A stretch of 64,000 nt of DNA from NCBI GenBank assembly GCA_020912385.1, contig CP087210.1, forward strand, positions 2,852,001-2,916,000. The letters run 5' to 3'. The position numbers were made by a program, and so were the translations under genes. This DNA is from Neofusicoccum parvum (taxonomy: Eukaryota; Ascomycota; Dothideomycetes; Botryosphaeriales; Botryosphaeriaceae). Positions 44,175 through 56,530 of the stretch are shown here, piece by piece. Numbering within the stretch: the stretch's first letter is position 1; each line of letters begins with the position of its first letter. The notes under the pieces are model-generated. The model saw only the letters and a list, made by a program, of their open reading frames with translations. It was not told where the DNA came from and searched no databases.

Positions 44175-44614
44175 TTAAGCCATCGCATCCATGTCGGCCA
44201 GCAGGCTTGGCAGGTCCTCGTGATGCAGTCGCAGGCACGGCGCGAGGTAAATACCCGACGAGCTCAGGATATCCATCGCCCGCACGTCCCGGCAACGGCG
44301 CGCAATCGCATGGAACAGGTCATTTTTGCATGCCACGGGCATCGGAAACGCGTCGTCCGAGCTGCGATTCGATAGCTGACATGGTTGCGGTGCAATGCCT
44401 AGAGAAGCTACCCCTGCAGGCGCGCGCGCAATAGCGCAGCGTCTGACGTCATGCGTTGGCGGATGGTCCTCCGTATCGCTGAAGAAACTGGGATCCAAGT
44501 CCCCGCCCCCGCGATGATTTGCGTGCGTTGCGGCCGTGGCGGAGCTGCTTTAGAAACATCGACGTCCGCTCCGCCTGCCGTCCTTCGTCCTTGTTTTCTC
44601 TTCAGAACACCCAT
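44175..44614 (-). CDS. Unrecognised two-exon protein
   Basis: Exons 44614-44412 and 44361-44175 join through a 50-nt GTAGCT..CGCAG intron and keep the frame, giving 129 residues. The N-terminal half is basic (MGVLKRKQGRR, then SSAIRRTIRQRM). The C-terminal half (SDDAFPMPVACKNDLFHAIARRCRDV... ending in LPSLLADMDAMA) reads as an amphipathic helical segment with an acidic-hydrophobic end. No domain is recognised. Support is the open frame across the junction and the convincing composition of the second exon; upstream exons may be missing. It is head-to-head with the PMP3 gene (288 bp apart). Confidence 0.42.
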
Positions 44615-44902
44615 TGCGGCTCCCAAGCATCTGTTTCACCTTCGGCTGCCACTTCCTTCCCGCCGAAAGTCAGATCTGGCCCTCAAATACCGGCAGACGG
44701 ACCCAGGTTGTCGGGTTCTTCCCTCAACACGGTGATCTTCAAGGTCGATCGGCCAACGTCAGCAGCAGAGGATTACACACCGGTCGCGTAATTGCCTAAG
44801 AGCTGCCCTCTTCTCCAATTCTTCTCCAGCATCTCACCGATTCTGCCACACATCAATACATATTTCCAGGCTTGACAAGCGCAAAGCTCGAGTGTTGCCA
44901 CA

Positions 44903-45482
44903 ATGACCGCAGGCGTAAGTTTCACCCTCACCTTTCGCACAACTTGCGACCGCCATTGCGACGGGAACTTTACGCAGCGAGCCTTGTTCCTGCGCTGAGG
45001 TTGTCGCAATGATGCCTACTCTGACTTCCCAGCGTAACTTTTGACGCAAGTCCACACATCATGCGTCGGAATCTCCGGATTTCATCTGAATGATGCTAAT
45101 ATTGGCGTTGCCACACAGGAAGACATCATCCTCTATATCGTCGCCATATTCCTCCCTCCCATCGTCGTTCTAGCCAAGCGTGGCTGTGGGGGGAGCTTCT
45201 GCTTGAACATCCTCTTGACACTATTGGGTTGGATTCCCGGCGTTGTTCGTAAGTGCCATGTTTCTTTTTCATGCTTGGCGGCACTGAGTAGGGAGCATTC
45301 ATTGGATGAGCTCTTGGCCGTGGCAATTGGCTAACCAAGGTACAATAGATGCTTGGCTCGTCGTTGCCTCGTCCCCTCGTAGGCGAGTTGTCTACAGGCG
45401 CACGGCTTACGCCCCACCTCCGGCCACTTACCACCGACGGTCATACGTGAGCAGGCCAGCACCGAGGCGCAGGTACTACTAA
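44903..45482 (+). CDS. PMP3-family plasma-membrane proteolipid with basic C-terminal tail
   Basis: Three exons (44903-44914, 45119-45248, 45349-45482) encode 91 residues; the first coding exon is only 12 nt (MTAG). The PMP3/UPF0057 pattern is clear: EDIILYIVAIFLPPIVVLAKRGCG (first helix, then the conserved RGCG turn), NILLTLLGWIPGVVHAW (second helix). Yeast Pmp3 is about 55 residues and affects membrane potential and cation tolerance. Here about 35 residues follow the second helix, rich in Arg, Tyr and Pro (YRRTAYAPPPATYHRRSY), probably cytosolic; such tails occur in other filamentous fungal members. The start rests on the 12-nt exon with a GTAAGT donor joined in phase 0. Confidence 0.88.
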
Positions 45483-45813
45483 AAGTACACAAAGGCATGA
45501 TGGTTTAGCTCTGGAGAGCAGAAAGCGTCTATTGGAGATACGAGCTGATAGGTTTTACTGAACGAGACGATGAGACTTGGAACAGTACGGGTGGAGTTCA
45601 TGGAGGATCTGGTAGGTGTTTTTCGGACTGGGTAAAGGCGGCTCTTTGGTTCTCGAGATTGATCGACTTCTCTCGTCTCTTTCTCTTTTATCCCTTGTAT
45701 CATTCATCACTGGCAATCCCGAGAATACCCTTGAGATTATCCGACGCTGTATTGTAATACTTGGAAAGCTTCCTTCTCGTTGGAGGCAATGATTCTACGT
45801 ACGAAGACACGCG
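45483..45813. other. Convergent 3' spacer
   Basis: 331 bp between the ends of the PMP3 gene (plus) and the 45814-47023 gene (minus). No gene seen. Confidence 0.5.
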
Positions 45814-47023
45814 CTACATCTTGCACTCCGCCTCACCACCCCCACCGGGCACCGCTTCCAGGAACATAACCCAGACATCCACACCACCCCGCAGCCTCCC
45901 CACCTCATCCCCCATCCCCTCCAACCCCGCCATCACCGCCGCAGCCGCCACCCCCGCCTCCCTGCCCGCCCTCCCAAGCCCCTCCAGCTCCGCCGCCGCC
46001 CCCGGCCCGACCACCTCCGCCAGCGCATCCGCGCACGCCAAATCCGTCTGCTCGCCCCGTCAGCGACTCGCCCCCGCGACCACCACGCACGCACACACTC
46101 ACCCGCCGCGCCGCCCCCCGACACGCCCCCAGCATCGCCGATTCCACCGCCGCCGCTGCGGCTGCGGCCCCGCCCGCCAGCGCCGCTATCCCCGTCGCCC
46201 GCGCCGACACCGCGTCCAGCGTCTGCCCGAATGCTGCCGCCTGGCGTGCTGTGCGCAGCTGCGTGGCGCGCGCGTCGTCGTTGGTTTTTTGGTCGCGTTT
46301 TGGTGGGGCCTGCGCGCGCAGCCCGGTGTGGAGGGCGGGTGGGATGGCGAGGGTTGGGGCGAGGAGGGTGTGGTGTAGCTCGATGTGTGAGGAGGCGTTT
46401 TGGAGGAGGAGGGTTGCGGTGAGGAGGGCTTGGATGTGGGTTGGACGGAGGGAGGTGATGTCGGGGGGTTGAGTGGGGGAGGTTAGGGCGGCGTGGAGGT
46501 GGGTGAGGGCGAGGGTTGCGGGATAGGTTGCGTGGCGGGTGGAGGAGAGGGTTTGGAGGTGGGCGGTGATGGGGGCGTGGAGGGTGAGGAGGTGGTGGAG
46601 GGAGGCGGTGGCGAGGTTGGTGTAGGTGGTGGGGTCGGTGAGAGTGGTGGAGACGAAGGGAGGTGAGAGTGGCGGAGGAGGGGGGTGAAAGGTAGAGGGG
46701 AAGATGGAGGTGAGGAATTGAAGGCGGCTAGGTGGTGGGGAGGTGTGGGCGCGGGCGTAGGTGCGGAAGCGGAGGTTGTGCAGGCTGGCACCGAAGAGGA
46801 GGTGGAAAGCAGAGAGGGAAATGAGGAGGGTGATGAAGAGGGTGCGGTGCTGCACCCGGAGCGATGGCGAGCTTGGGGTTGATTGATGGTGGATGGTCTT
46901 TGGTGGTGGATATGGCGAGATGCCGTGTCTGGAGCAGGAGATGGACTCACTGCGCAGGCGTTGGCGCCGGATGAACTCGTGAATCGGAAGCTCATTTTCC
47001 TCAACGCGGGTGGTGGTGGACAT
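45814..47023 (-). CDS. Single-pass membrane protein of unknown family
   Basis: Exons 47023-46103 and 46047-45814 join in phase 0 across a 55-nt GTGAGT..GAGCAG intron, giving 384 residues. About 60 cytosolic residues precede one transmembrane helix (RTLFITLLISLSAFHLLFG). The remainder is predicted helical and probably faces the lumen or outside, with motifs such as LHHLLTLHAPITAHL and SSHIELHHTLLAP. The C-terminal third is Ala/Gly-rich (GIAALAGGAAAAAAAVESAM) and ends in EAECKM. Without splicing the frame runs into a glycine-rich shadow, which is why the intron is accepted. There are many His and Thr residues and no known domain. It may belong to a lineage-specific family. The 3' part is very GC-rich, so the final exon is less certain than the first. 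Confidence 0.65.
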
Positions 47024-47620
47024 GGTGAATATATGACACGCCTCCAGACGGTGGGAGTCAAGGTATGGCTCAAGATGAGCTTGCTTGCTCAGATGTCAAT
47101 AGCCATGATCTTGAACTATCTCCTGTATCGCTGCTTTGTCTCTGGAAGTGGCCGAAAACAGCGCTTGGCGCGGAGGAGCGTTCGTAGACCGGGGTCTTTG
47201 TCATCGTAGCGCCGAACGCTCGCCTCAAACAAGTGGGACAAGAGAATGCAGCCTTGCAAGTTTTGAGCCGTTAAAAGACTGGCAAGAAAGTATCGGTGAG
47301 CATAGTGACAGCAATGCTTTATAGCTTCGGAGCAGGCTCTTTGGTAATTTGTGTCACTTGGCTCACGGCTCGGTGAGATGAGATCCATGGAGAGAAGCAA
47401 GATACTACTGCAGGGCAACGGGGAAGCGACCGGAGAAGACGCGGGTTGTGGGAAGAGCGACGGGACGCCCCACTGCCTGACTAACAAGCTCGGAAGACGG
47501 GTCTGCGTCTGACTCGCCGCAGAACTCTTGGCGCAAAAAGTCCGGACGATCTTCACGACGTCGGAGCTGCAGCGTCGCTCCCACAACACCGCCGCCTTCT
47601 CCCCAGAGCATGCCCGAAAG
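47024..47620. other. Divergent promoter region
   Basis: 597 bp between the membrane-protein start (minus) and URB1 (plus). No gene seen; it should hold both promoters. Confidence 0.5.
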
Positions 47621-50600
47621 ATGAGCAAGCGAACCGCCCCGGCCGTCGATGCAGAGGTTCAGCCCGAGAAGCGCCTCCCCAAGCGCCAGAAGCTCGACGC
47701 GCCTCGCGGCCCTCCTCCGAAAGCCGAGGAGATCCACTCCTCGCGTCAGCTTCAGCAGCTGCTCATTTTCCAGCAGGACAACACCCAGCAGCTGCGGAAC
47801 GGTACTTCTGAGCCGCTCTCTTGCCCATTGCATGATCTGACACTCACGCGCAGGCATTCACAGTCTCAAGGTCTTTCTCGAATCCATCCTCTACCCCAGC
47901 GACGAGTACGCCGTCCCCCGCCAGAGGGCTATTCTCCGAGAATTTCTCGACACGCAAAAGTCACGCACTGCCGACCCAGATGCGCCCTTCTTGTCGAACG
48001 TCATCCAGACCTGGAGCTTCGCGTCCCAATCGAACAACGAACAGCTCTCCTGCGCCGTCGTTGCCGTCCTCGCCCTCCTCTTGAAAACGCTGTCCAGCAA
48101 TCTTGAATTGCGCGAGTATGGCACCCAGCTCTGCCGCACAATTCTTCAAGTGTCACAATTGAAGCTGGTTGGCCGCGGCCTATCTGCGCCAAAACACAAG
48201 GATTATGTCATATCTCCCTGCCTGCGGTTGCTGACCGAGGTCGTGTCTTTCGACGGCGGCGCAGTCGCAAAACAGGTCTACTCCAAGCGTGACTTTACCT
48301 TCGACGCGAAGATCCTGGCTCGAAACCTTGGCATCCGGAGGACCGAGGAAGATGCAGCGAAGGACAAGCGGAGACCAGCGGTGCGCACGAATGCCGTCAA
48401 GTACCTCTTGGCGCATTTCCGGAACCAGGAAGAGGGGGCCAAGATTGACATTCTCAAGCATGGCATGGTTGTAAGGGCATTGTTCGACCACATCAGAGAC
48501 GACCCGCCTGAAATTGCGATCGAGATCTTGGAAGTGGTGAAGTCTCACGTCATCGCCGACAAAGAAATCCCCAGAGCGAACAAGACCTACATGCTTTCGG
48601 ACCGCGCGTTGTCGAACATAGCCAGCTTGTACAGGGTGGAACAGCCGCTAGAGGATGATTCGGATGAGAAGTCTGTCGATGTGTTTGCCCACCGATTCTT
48701 GCTTCATGTTTGCCGATCTTCCGAAGCTGGCGTGTTGGTTCCGTCTTCAGGTTGGTATCCCCCGGGGACGGAAAAAGAACCGGAGCGAGAAGACCACGGA
48801 GATGGCTCCACCAACATTGATCTCGGCCTGGATTCACTTGAATGGTACGACCGTTTCCGCACACGTGTGATCATCCGGAATCCCACCCTGGCGGCATTCA
48901 TTCAAGGCTTACGGCCATACTCCAACAAACTGGAACAGGAACTTGTGCTGGCTGTGCTGGAGGCTTGTCCTGAGCTTTTCGCCGACTACTTCTTCAAGAA
49001 GACAAGCTTTGCCTTCGACCCGAAGCTAACAGCCACGTGGATTGGTTATGCGTCCTTCGTGTTTTCTTCGATCCACCTCCCAGTACCCAAGTTCTTCGGC
49101 CACAAAGAAGGATATGCAAGTGTGCCGCCTCCGATATCAATAGCCATTGAGAGTCTCTTGCCACAGCCTCTCACGCAAAAGGTTTTGACAAAATGCTTGA
49201 ATCAGAGCTCAGACTTGATCACCTTCTTTGCTATACGCATACTCATCATTGCCTTCCAGAAGCTTGAGCAGGTTCTGAGCAAATTCAAGCACGCATCCGC
49301 AAAGTTTTCGCACGAGCTCTGGGACCAAGCCGCGGAGAGGTTAGTTTCTGAGTTCCGGGAACGCTGCCCTAAGATGAAAGACGTTATCGCCGCCTTCCGG
49401 AAGATCCCCGAAGCCAATCTCATGCAACGTGAGGCGGTTACGAGGCTTATCTCCATGTACTACAGCGTCACGCCCCAGGCTGCCCTGGATGAGAAGTTTG
49501 ACGTTTCCATGGCCTTGACAAATGCTCTCAATCAAATTGAGAAGCAAACGACGTCCGGAGAGGAGCGCGAAATCAAACTTCTGGAGCTCAGCCACTTGCT
49601 AAGAATTGCCAGAAGCGCACCAGACATGCGTTGGTGGCAGAAACCTGAATCACTCCAGTTTTCTCCCTTCACATCTGTCTTGAAAGTTCTTGCTTCTTCG
49701 CCGCACGGTTCCTCCTCGGAATCGATCGCACAACTGCTGGTGTCTGTCATTCGCGACCACGGCATTCTTCAACTCAATACACGCCCTTCATCCTTTGACG
49801 CATTGATCACTAGCTTACGAGCGTCTGATGACGACCTCATGGGAGATGCAGCTTTCACTTTCCTCGACGAATGCCTCTGCCGCTTCGTGAGAAAACCAAT
49901 CAAATATCAGGATGATTTGGATGAGATCATAGCTGGGGCCAAAGCGAACGAGATTTCGGGGACCACTGTCAGCCTGCTTCTTGCCACTGTGCTTGAGCAA
50001 TGGCCATTCGTTCTCAAGTTGGAGAAAAATGCCGGCAATGATGTCGCTCAGTGGATAGCGAAGTTTCTGTCCCTCCTGCAGCATGTCGGCGAAACTGGGG
50101 CAGTGCTGCAGTCAATACTCAAGAGCATGTTAGAAGCTTCTGAGTGCGCCTCTTGCCGAAAACATCTCACGAAAGCACTCAAAGGCGGAGAGACGCCCGA
50201 GATCGAGACTCTCGTCGGCGACTCGCAAATCGGGGCTATCGACGGTGCTGGTGCCGAGGGGCATGGAGGATCCGATGATGACGTTGAAATATCGCTTGAG
50301 CTGCCGCCGAAGGAAAAGGACAACCACCCTGAGCTCAATCGGTGGATGCAGAAGGACGTGGACGAAGCAATTGATGAAGGACACATGGGAGACCTCATAC
50401 TCTGTTTATGCTCAGAGCATCTTTCGATTCGCCGACAAGCACTCTCTAACCTACAGAAGTTGATGGTAAAAGTAAAGGTACGTAGGATGCACACGGTCAG
50501 AGGAACGCTGCGAACTGACTCCATAATTTCCAGGATTCAACCCACGAAGAGCGCGAGCTCATCTACCTTCTTCTCGGCGAAGTCTACGAGACGGCAGCCC

Positions 50601-51226
50601 CACTTATGGCCGCTGGCGAGGCCTTCCCGTGGATAGCTGGAACGCTAGCTATTCGTGCGATACCACTTCTTGCAGACCCCACGAGCTTCCTGTACCCCAA
50701 GATGGGTTCATTTCTCACTCGTGGTCCATCTTGGACGGTTAACCGGTTGCCTTCATATTGGGCCGAGAAGGTTATCCTCAATCCTCCCGAGGGCGACGAT
50801 GCGGCGCATTGGCGAGAGATCGAATGGTTAGTGGAATGGTATCTCGATGGACTGCGGACAGAACAAGACCTGGGGATCTTCCGCGCAAGAGGCATTTTCG
50901 AGAGAGTCCTGGCATTGTACAACGATCCGGCAAGCTCAAGAAAGACGAAGGAGCTGGTGATGCGATTCCTTTTCCGGACAGCTGCAGTGGAGGGGGGGAG
51001 CACAACACTGATCACGAGAGCAGGCGTGCTAAGCTGGGTGAAGATGCAGCTAGCAAACGTAGCTGGGGGAAAGGGAAAGCGGGACAGGAAGGGCCTGGGC
51101 GGGGCCAGAGAGGAGAAGGTGCTGAAAAAGCTAGCGGCAAGGCTGTGGGAAACGTGCGATAAAGCGCGCGTAGAGGAGTGGAGCGGCGGCGGTGCTGCGA
51201 AGGAGATGCAGCGACTGGCCGAGTAG
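47621..51226 (+). CDS. URB1: Nucleolar 60S ribosome-assembly protein URB1/Npa1
   Basis: Three exons (47621-47801, 47854-50477, 50534-51226) give 1165 residues. A basic N-terminus (KRLPKRQKLD) that can serve as a nuclear signal is followed by the Npa1 domain: LLIFQQDN, LKVFLESILYPSDEYAVPRQRAI, then long alpha-helical HEAT-like repeats with the block SWTFASQ-like/NNEQLSCAVVAVLALLLKTLSS. The C-terminal part (IAGTLAIRAIPLLADPTSFLYPKMG, then SFLTRGPSW) matches the conserved URB1 C-terminal domain. In yeast, Urb1 acts in an early pre-60S particle with Npa2/Urb2, Rsa3, Dbp6 and Nop8. The protein is shorter than yeast Urb1 (about 1760 residues), as is usual for filamentous fungi. It ends in a Lys/Gly-rich segment. 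The next gene, on the same strand, also serves translation. Confidence 0.93.
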
Positions 51227-52099
51227 GCTAACGGAGATATATTTCGTCGGTCTATAGTGTTTGGGTTGGGATAAGCATAAATGAGCGGATGGCGGAGACG
51301 CTGGCCGCGGTCCCCGCACTCGGCAGAAGGAAGCCGCCTGACAGCTCGGCGCCGGCTAGAGCAGGGGCGAAACGTATATGTGACACGATATCGCACGACA
51401 GCGGGCGGGCACTGCAGCAGCGAATGCAGGCAGAACGCGAGCTGGGCGCTGGCAGACCCAGCCGGCGGAGGCGCAGGTGCAGCGCCGGGGTGGTGCAGCG
51501 CACGCGGAGCCGATGACGCTGCGCCTGACTCGCCGGGGCGCGGCTTGGCGCAGGTGTTTGGCGCGTTTGCACTCTCCCGCCGCCGCCAACCCACCACGCC
51601 GGCCACGACAGCGCTCCAAATCACCCATCGACAATTCCTTCATCCCCCAAACCCCGCCCCGAACCAGCCTGCACGCGCACAGTGCCCACGTCCGTCTCCG
51701 CTACGTAATCGCTTCCGCTTGTGGCGCCGCAGCCCCTCTGCCTCACCGCCGACATCTCGCCGCAACTCATCTCCGCGACAGCCAACGCCCGCAGCTCCTC
51801 CCAACACGCCAGCGCCGCGCCCCCGATTGCACCACCAAACCCGCATCTTCTCGCCCGACACTCCGTCTGCACTGCCTGCCACAGCTCCAGCACCGCGAAC
51901 TGCGCCCGTCCCCCTACGTTCGACGCCGCTGCGTCACCTCACCCGCCCACCCTACCGCCCGACACCATCCCCGTCCGTTGCGCATCCGTCGGCCTGACGA
52001 CCGCAAGCCCGCCGTGACACCGTCGCCCGCTTCCATCCGCCTCCACCGACAATCGGCTAGTCGACGGGTGCCCTAGGTGGCTGCCCGCTCAAAGTCGCC
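51227..52099. other. 5' region of the eIF4E-binding gene
   Basis: 873 bp between two plus-strand genes. It is C-rich and pyrimidine-rich from about 51.55 kb, as in long fungal 5' leaders. Frames here overlap on both strands and have no domain. Confidence 0.5.
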
Positions 52100-54786
52100 A
52101 TGCCTGTGGAGGTCATACGTTACACCCCGGAGGAGTTGCTTCACCTGCGGGAGTCACCCCTCATTCAGAAGCCCGATGGCCTTCCCGCGATAGAACAATG
52201 GATGGAGTAAATATATCGCCCCCGTACAGAGGATCACAGCTGACACTTGCAGACCTGCGCCTGAGCAGAACCAGCGCAAAGGAGGCCGTACGCAAGGTGG
52301 CAGGAATGACGAGGCGGCGCAAGCCAACGAGAACGGCCAGCGCCCCGCGTTGTTCCAGCCCAAGCACTTCACTCGTCACTCCAGCACAGGTAAGCTTTCC
52401 GTCCTCCCCGGCCATGGCCTTGCTGACCAATCCAGCCCCCGAAGACATCGTGCTAGGACCGCCTAAGATGGCGTTCGCCTCGTCGTCGCGTGTTCCGAAG
52501 ATGGCCGACGCCAACGAAAAGGAGGAAGACGCTGCTGAAGCCCGCACCACAAACATTCGTGACAAATTCTTTAAGGAACGCGAAGAGCAGCGCAAGAATG
52601 GAACGCTGAACGGCCGCCGTGGTCGCGAAGAGGGAGAAGGCTGGACCAATGTGCGGGGTCGCAAGGCCTCCTTCAGCGAGGATCCCGAACGTCCCACTCG
52701 CATCGGCGGCCGCTTCACCCGTGAAGCCGATGCGGAAGAGCCTGGACCTCGCCGTAACGGTGCTAGAGGTAGGTTTGAACAGCCCTGGGGCCGTGACAGT
52801 GCCGACACCAAGGATGCAGATGGCGGACACGGCAGCTGGCGTGATCGTCGCGAGAACCGCGATCGCGAGTGGGCACGAGGCGGCAACAACCGCATTGAGG
52901 AAGATCCTGAGTGGATGGATACTCCTGTGAAGAAGAAGGACGACATCGGCATGGGTCGTTTCCAACGCAATAGCAATAAGGGCGTAGAGTGGGATGATGG
53001 CTCTAAGGACGACAAGAAGGCTCACACTCAGGAAGAGTTCCAGCGCTGGAAGGAGCAGATGAAAGCCGGCAGTGCCCCAGTACAAGAGAAAGAGAACACT
53101 CCGGACCCGGTCCCCGTCAAGGATACCCCGACGTCGTCCAAGCCGATTACGCCCATGGTCCTCGATGGCAAGGATATGTTCGGCATGTGGGGTGCGGCCG
53201 TCAAACAGGAGAGTCCGGCTACAACAGAAGGCGCCCCTGCGCCACCGAAACAGAGGGCTCCCACCAAGCAGTCTAAGTTTGCCAAGTTGTTCACGCCCCA
53301 GGAAGAGCAGCCACAGCAGCTACAACCTCAGCCTCCTCCTATGCAGGAGCCGAACTTCGGTGCGCTTAATGGTAACAGCGAGGATAAGGAGGGCTTTCAA
53401 AGAATCCTACAAATGCTCGGTAACACGAACATCACCACCCAGTCGCCTTCTCAGGGCTCGGCGCCGAGCAGGAAGCCTTCGGTCTTCTCCCCAGTCGAGA
53501 CTCGTTCCCCGGATCGCGATACCGTGCACGTCCAGCCTCAGCCCACCCGCCACCATATCCTGAGGTCTCGTGAGGAAAAGGCAGGTTTCATCGAGTCAGT
53601 CCTTGCTCCACGCGGTACCCCCACAGAGTTCAAGGGTCCTCACGGCGCGTTCGGACCGTTCTCGCCCGCCGGCGAGCCTGGCCAGGAGCAGCTACGCCAT
53701 GAGCCGCGTCCCGAAGGTGCAATCCGCTCTCCCGAGGAGCGTATGCCACAGCCAACACCCAACAATGGCTTGGGTAACTTCGGTATCCAGGGCCTTCTCT
53801 CCTCCCAGCCTCCGCTTCATGCAGCGCAATTGTCAAGAGATAGAGAGTTCCTCCTCAACCTGATGACTCAGCCGCAGCGCAACACCCCACCCCAGCCTTC
53901 GCAATCTCGTCCCCCGCCGCCGCCTGAACTTTTCACGAACTTCATGGATACTAAAGCCATGCCTCCGCGCGGCAATCCTCCTCCCGGCTTGTTCGAGGAC
54001 CGTCAGTTCCCTGAGAACGACGTTCGCTACCAGCCTCAGCCTCGCCGTATTCCTGAGAACCCGGAGTTTGAGAACGCTGCCCGTCGTGCTACTCGCTTCA
54101 ACCTCCCTATCCATCTTGATGACCCCGCAATTGCTGGTCTCCAGCGCCGTAATACTGCCGATGCCGGTATCCCTCGTGGCCAGATGGGCAACATGGGTAT
54201 ACCGCAGCAACCTCCGCCCGAGCAGATGTGGAACATGAAGCCTCCCGGTCTTCACCAGCCGCAAGATCGTCCTCCTAACATGGCGCCGCCGCCTGGATTC
54301 CCTGCGGCAAACAACATTGGCGGTCGCGGCCCTCCCGGATTCGGCGGTCCGAACAACATGCCTCCCTTCTCAGCTAGCAACACTCCTCTAGGCCACCCTG
54401 GTATGAATGTGCAACGTGGTCCTCCCAGCAACGGCCCGGCGTCTGCAGGCCCCGGCCCCGCCCCAGGCATGTTCAGCCCCCCGGGTCACGGCGGTCCGCC
54501 TCACGGCTACTTCGGTCCTCCGTCTGGCCCGCCGCCGCCTCCGGGCTTTGGTGGTCCTGGGCCAATGGGAATGGGAGGCCCTCACCACGAGCAGATGCAG
54601 CAGATGCTTAACCTTCGTGGAGGTGGCCCACCTCCGGGCATGGGTGCTGGTCCAGGTGGAATGGGCATGGGTATGCCGGGTCAGCGTGGCCCTGGTGGTA
54701 TGGGTCAGGGTCCTGGCCCGAACGGCTTCGACTTCTTCGAGAACCAGAGGAGGGGAAGCCACGTCCAAGGTCCCTTTGGACTCTAA
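52100..54786 (+). CDS. eIF4E-binding protein, 4E-T-like
   Basis: Three exons (52100-52206, 52253-52389, 52436-54786) encode 864 residues. The extreme N-terminus holds the canonical eIF4E-binding motif Y-x4-L-Phi: Y8-TPEE-L13-L14, then a conserved stretch LRESPLIQKPDGLPAIEQWM. The middle has charged RG/RE-rich segments, the block EDPEWMDTPVKKKDD, and HTQEEFQRWKEQMKAG, which recurs in fungal relatives of the metazoan eIF4E transporter 4E-T. The last 350 residues are Pro/Gly/Met/Gln-rich and intrinsically disordered, typical of P-body proteins. Expected role: bind cap-bound eIF4E, repress translation or promote storage and decay of mRNA in cytoplasmic granules. The small first exon is essential: starting at the in-frame ATG 52198 would lose the binding motif. 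The gene follows URB1 on the same strand. Confidence 0.85.
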
Positions 54787-56530
54787 GGTGTGAACTCGGG
54801 GTTGGATCTGAACCAAGTTCATTGTTTTGCGTTGAGAGCGGGGGGAAGCATTCATGTGTAAGGAGGGTCTTGAGTCTCTCGGGTTCTTTTATCTCGATCA
54901 GGAAAACGGAAATCATGGCGAGGGCGTGGTGGTGCGGGGATCTTGTTTTTGTCTCAGCCTTTATCTTTTCCCACTCTTTCTTTTTTTTCTCGACTACTCT
55001 TGAGTATCATCTGGGGACAAACGAAACGGCATCTGATACCTCCTTCTGCTTCTGGGGTTTTCTCTCTTCTTTTTGTTCAGTTGAAAAAAGGGGAAAAAGC
55101 GTCAGTCACAGGGAAGGGAGCGTTCTTGAGGTAGTTAGTTCTTTTCTTTACTCTCTGGATGGAATGGCGGTGCGGATCGCCTCTGGGTATCTCTTGTTTG
55201 TCTTTCTCCCTCGAGATCAAAGCTTTTCTCTACTCTAGCGTTTGCGAGCCGGTACTGACTTTTCTCTCTGCTTCCTGGGTTGAGGTGGTCTGAGGAGCAA
55301 CTTCTTTTGGCGGTCCTGATTGAGGTCGTTGATCTCATCCTTTCGTCCTTTCCGGTCGTTTTGTTTTTGAAGAAAACATACAAGCATAAAAAGTTTGATT
55401 TTTATTGTTTGTCTGTCCTTTTTGTTTTTGGTATTCTGATCAAGCTCATCCCATCATTCGTCGCGTTCGTTGGAATGAAGAGATGATAATGGTATAAATG
55501 GCATTCTTATGTCTCTCTCTCTCGTCTTCATCATGTTCTCTTGTTTGTTGCGACTCATCTTGCAGGGCATCTTTAGGCTGTGGTTCATTTCTCTTGTGCA
55601 ATTCCAATTGCCTTTTTCTGCTGCAACGATGAACGGTTCTTTCTGGAGGGTTGGTTGACTCCAAGGTTGGCGGAGCATGTATCTCGCACCACAACGCTTT
55701 TCGTCTGGCATTGTTTCTGCGGAACGACGGGCACGCGGACTTGGTGGGAGCGATGGAAGCTTGACGCTGCGGGAAGAGCGTGGTTGCGAGCGGATGAGAT
55801 TGGACGCGCTGCACCGGACTGCTCATCTGCGACGACGGGTTTGGGGTGGCTTGGGCGCTGGCGGGCGTGCGGGAAGTAGTAGATGAGGATCAGCAATGAA
55901 TACCTCTTGCGGGCGGCTGGTGGGGATGCGTGAAGCTTGAGTTGCGTGAGGTTTTTGGATTGTTTCGGGCGCTGCTTGAGAAATGCCAGCGCTCTGCCGA
56001 TGAACGCTTCAAATCACCATGCACGTGTCCTTCAAAGTATATGCTTGGAATGAGATGGCAAATGCTCGCTTAATTGATCAATGAGCAGCAAGAGGGAACG
56101 AGGGTTTTGGGGGCCATCATTATAGACGTAGGGTGTAAGATTATAAGCGCGTTCAGCACACTACGCACCCAGAATGCATCAATCACTCTCGGATTCTCAC
56201 TATGAGTAGCCAAGCATCAGGGTCTCAACACCCTTTTCAACATCAGCCACTTGCTGATCTTATGGAAATTAGGCTCTTGCAGCTCATGCCAGGTGCCAAG
56301 GCCACCCTCTGCGTTGCAAGATCGTACACATCTTATCGACTGAGGATGCTATTTACAGTGCTCTGCTTCTAAGTCTGGGGGCAGCACGTTGAGCTGGCTG
56401 ATTGATTTGAACAGGTCTGGAAATATTTCTGAAACAAGATGCTACCTGCCTATTCCTCGGGTTTTTGTCCAAACACAAAGTGGCTGTTCTTCAATCAGTA
56501 CATCGACTTATATCAGAAGACGTCCATCAC
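54787..56530. other. Convergent 3' region, pyrimidine-rich
   Basis: 1.7 kb between the ends of the 4E-T-like gene (plus) and the methyltransferase gene (minus). 54.9-55.6 kb is strongly T/C-rich on the plus strand (for example CTTTCTTTTTTTTCTCG near 54975) and may be a long 3' UTR. No gene seen. Confidence 0.5.
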
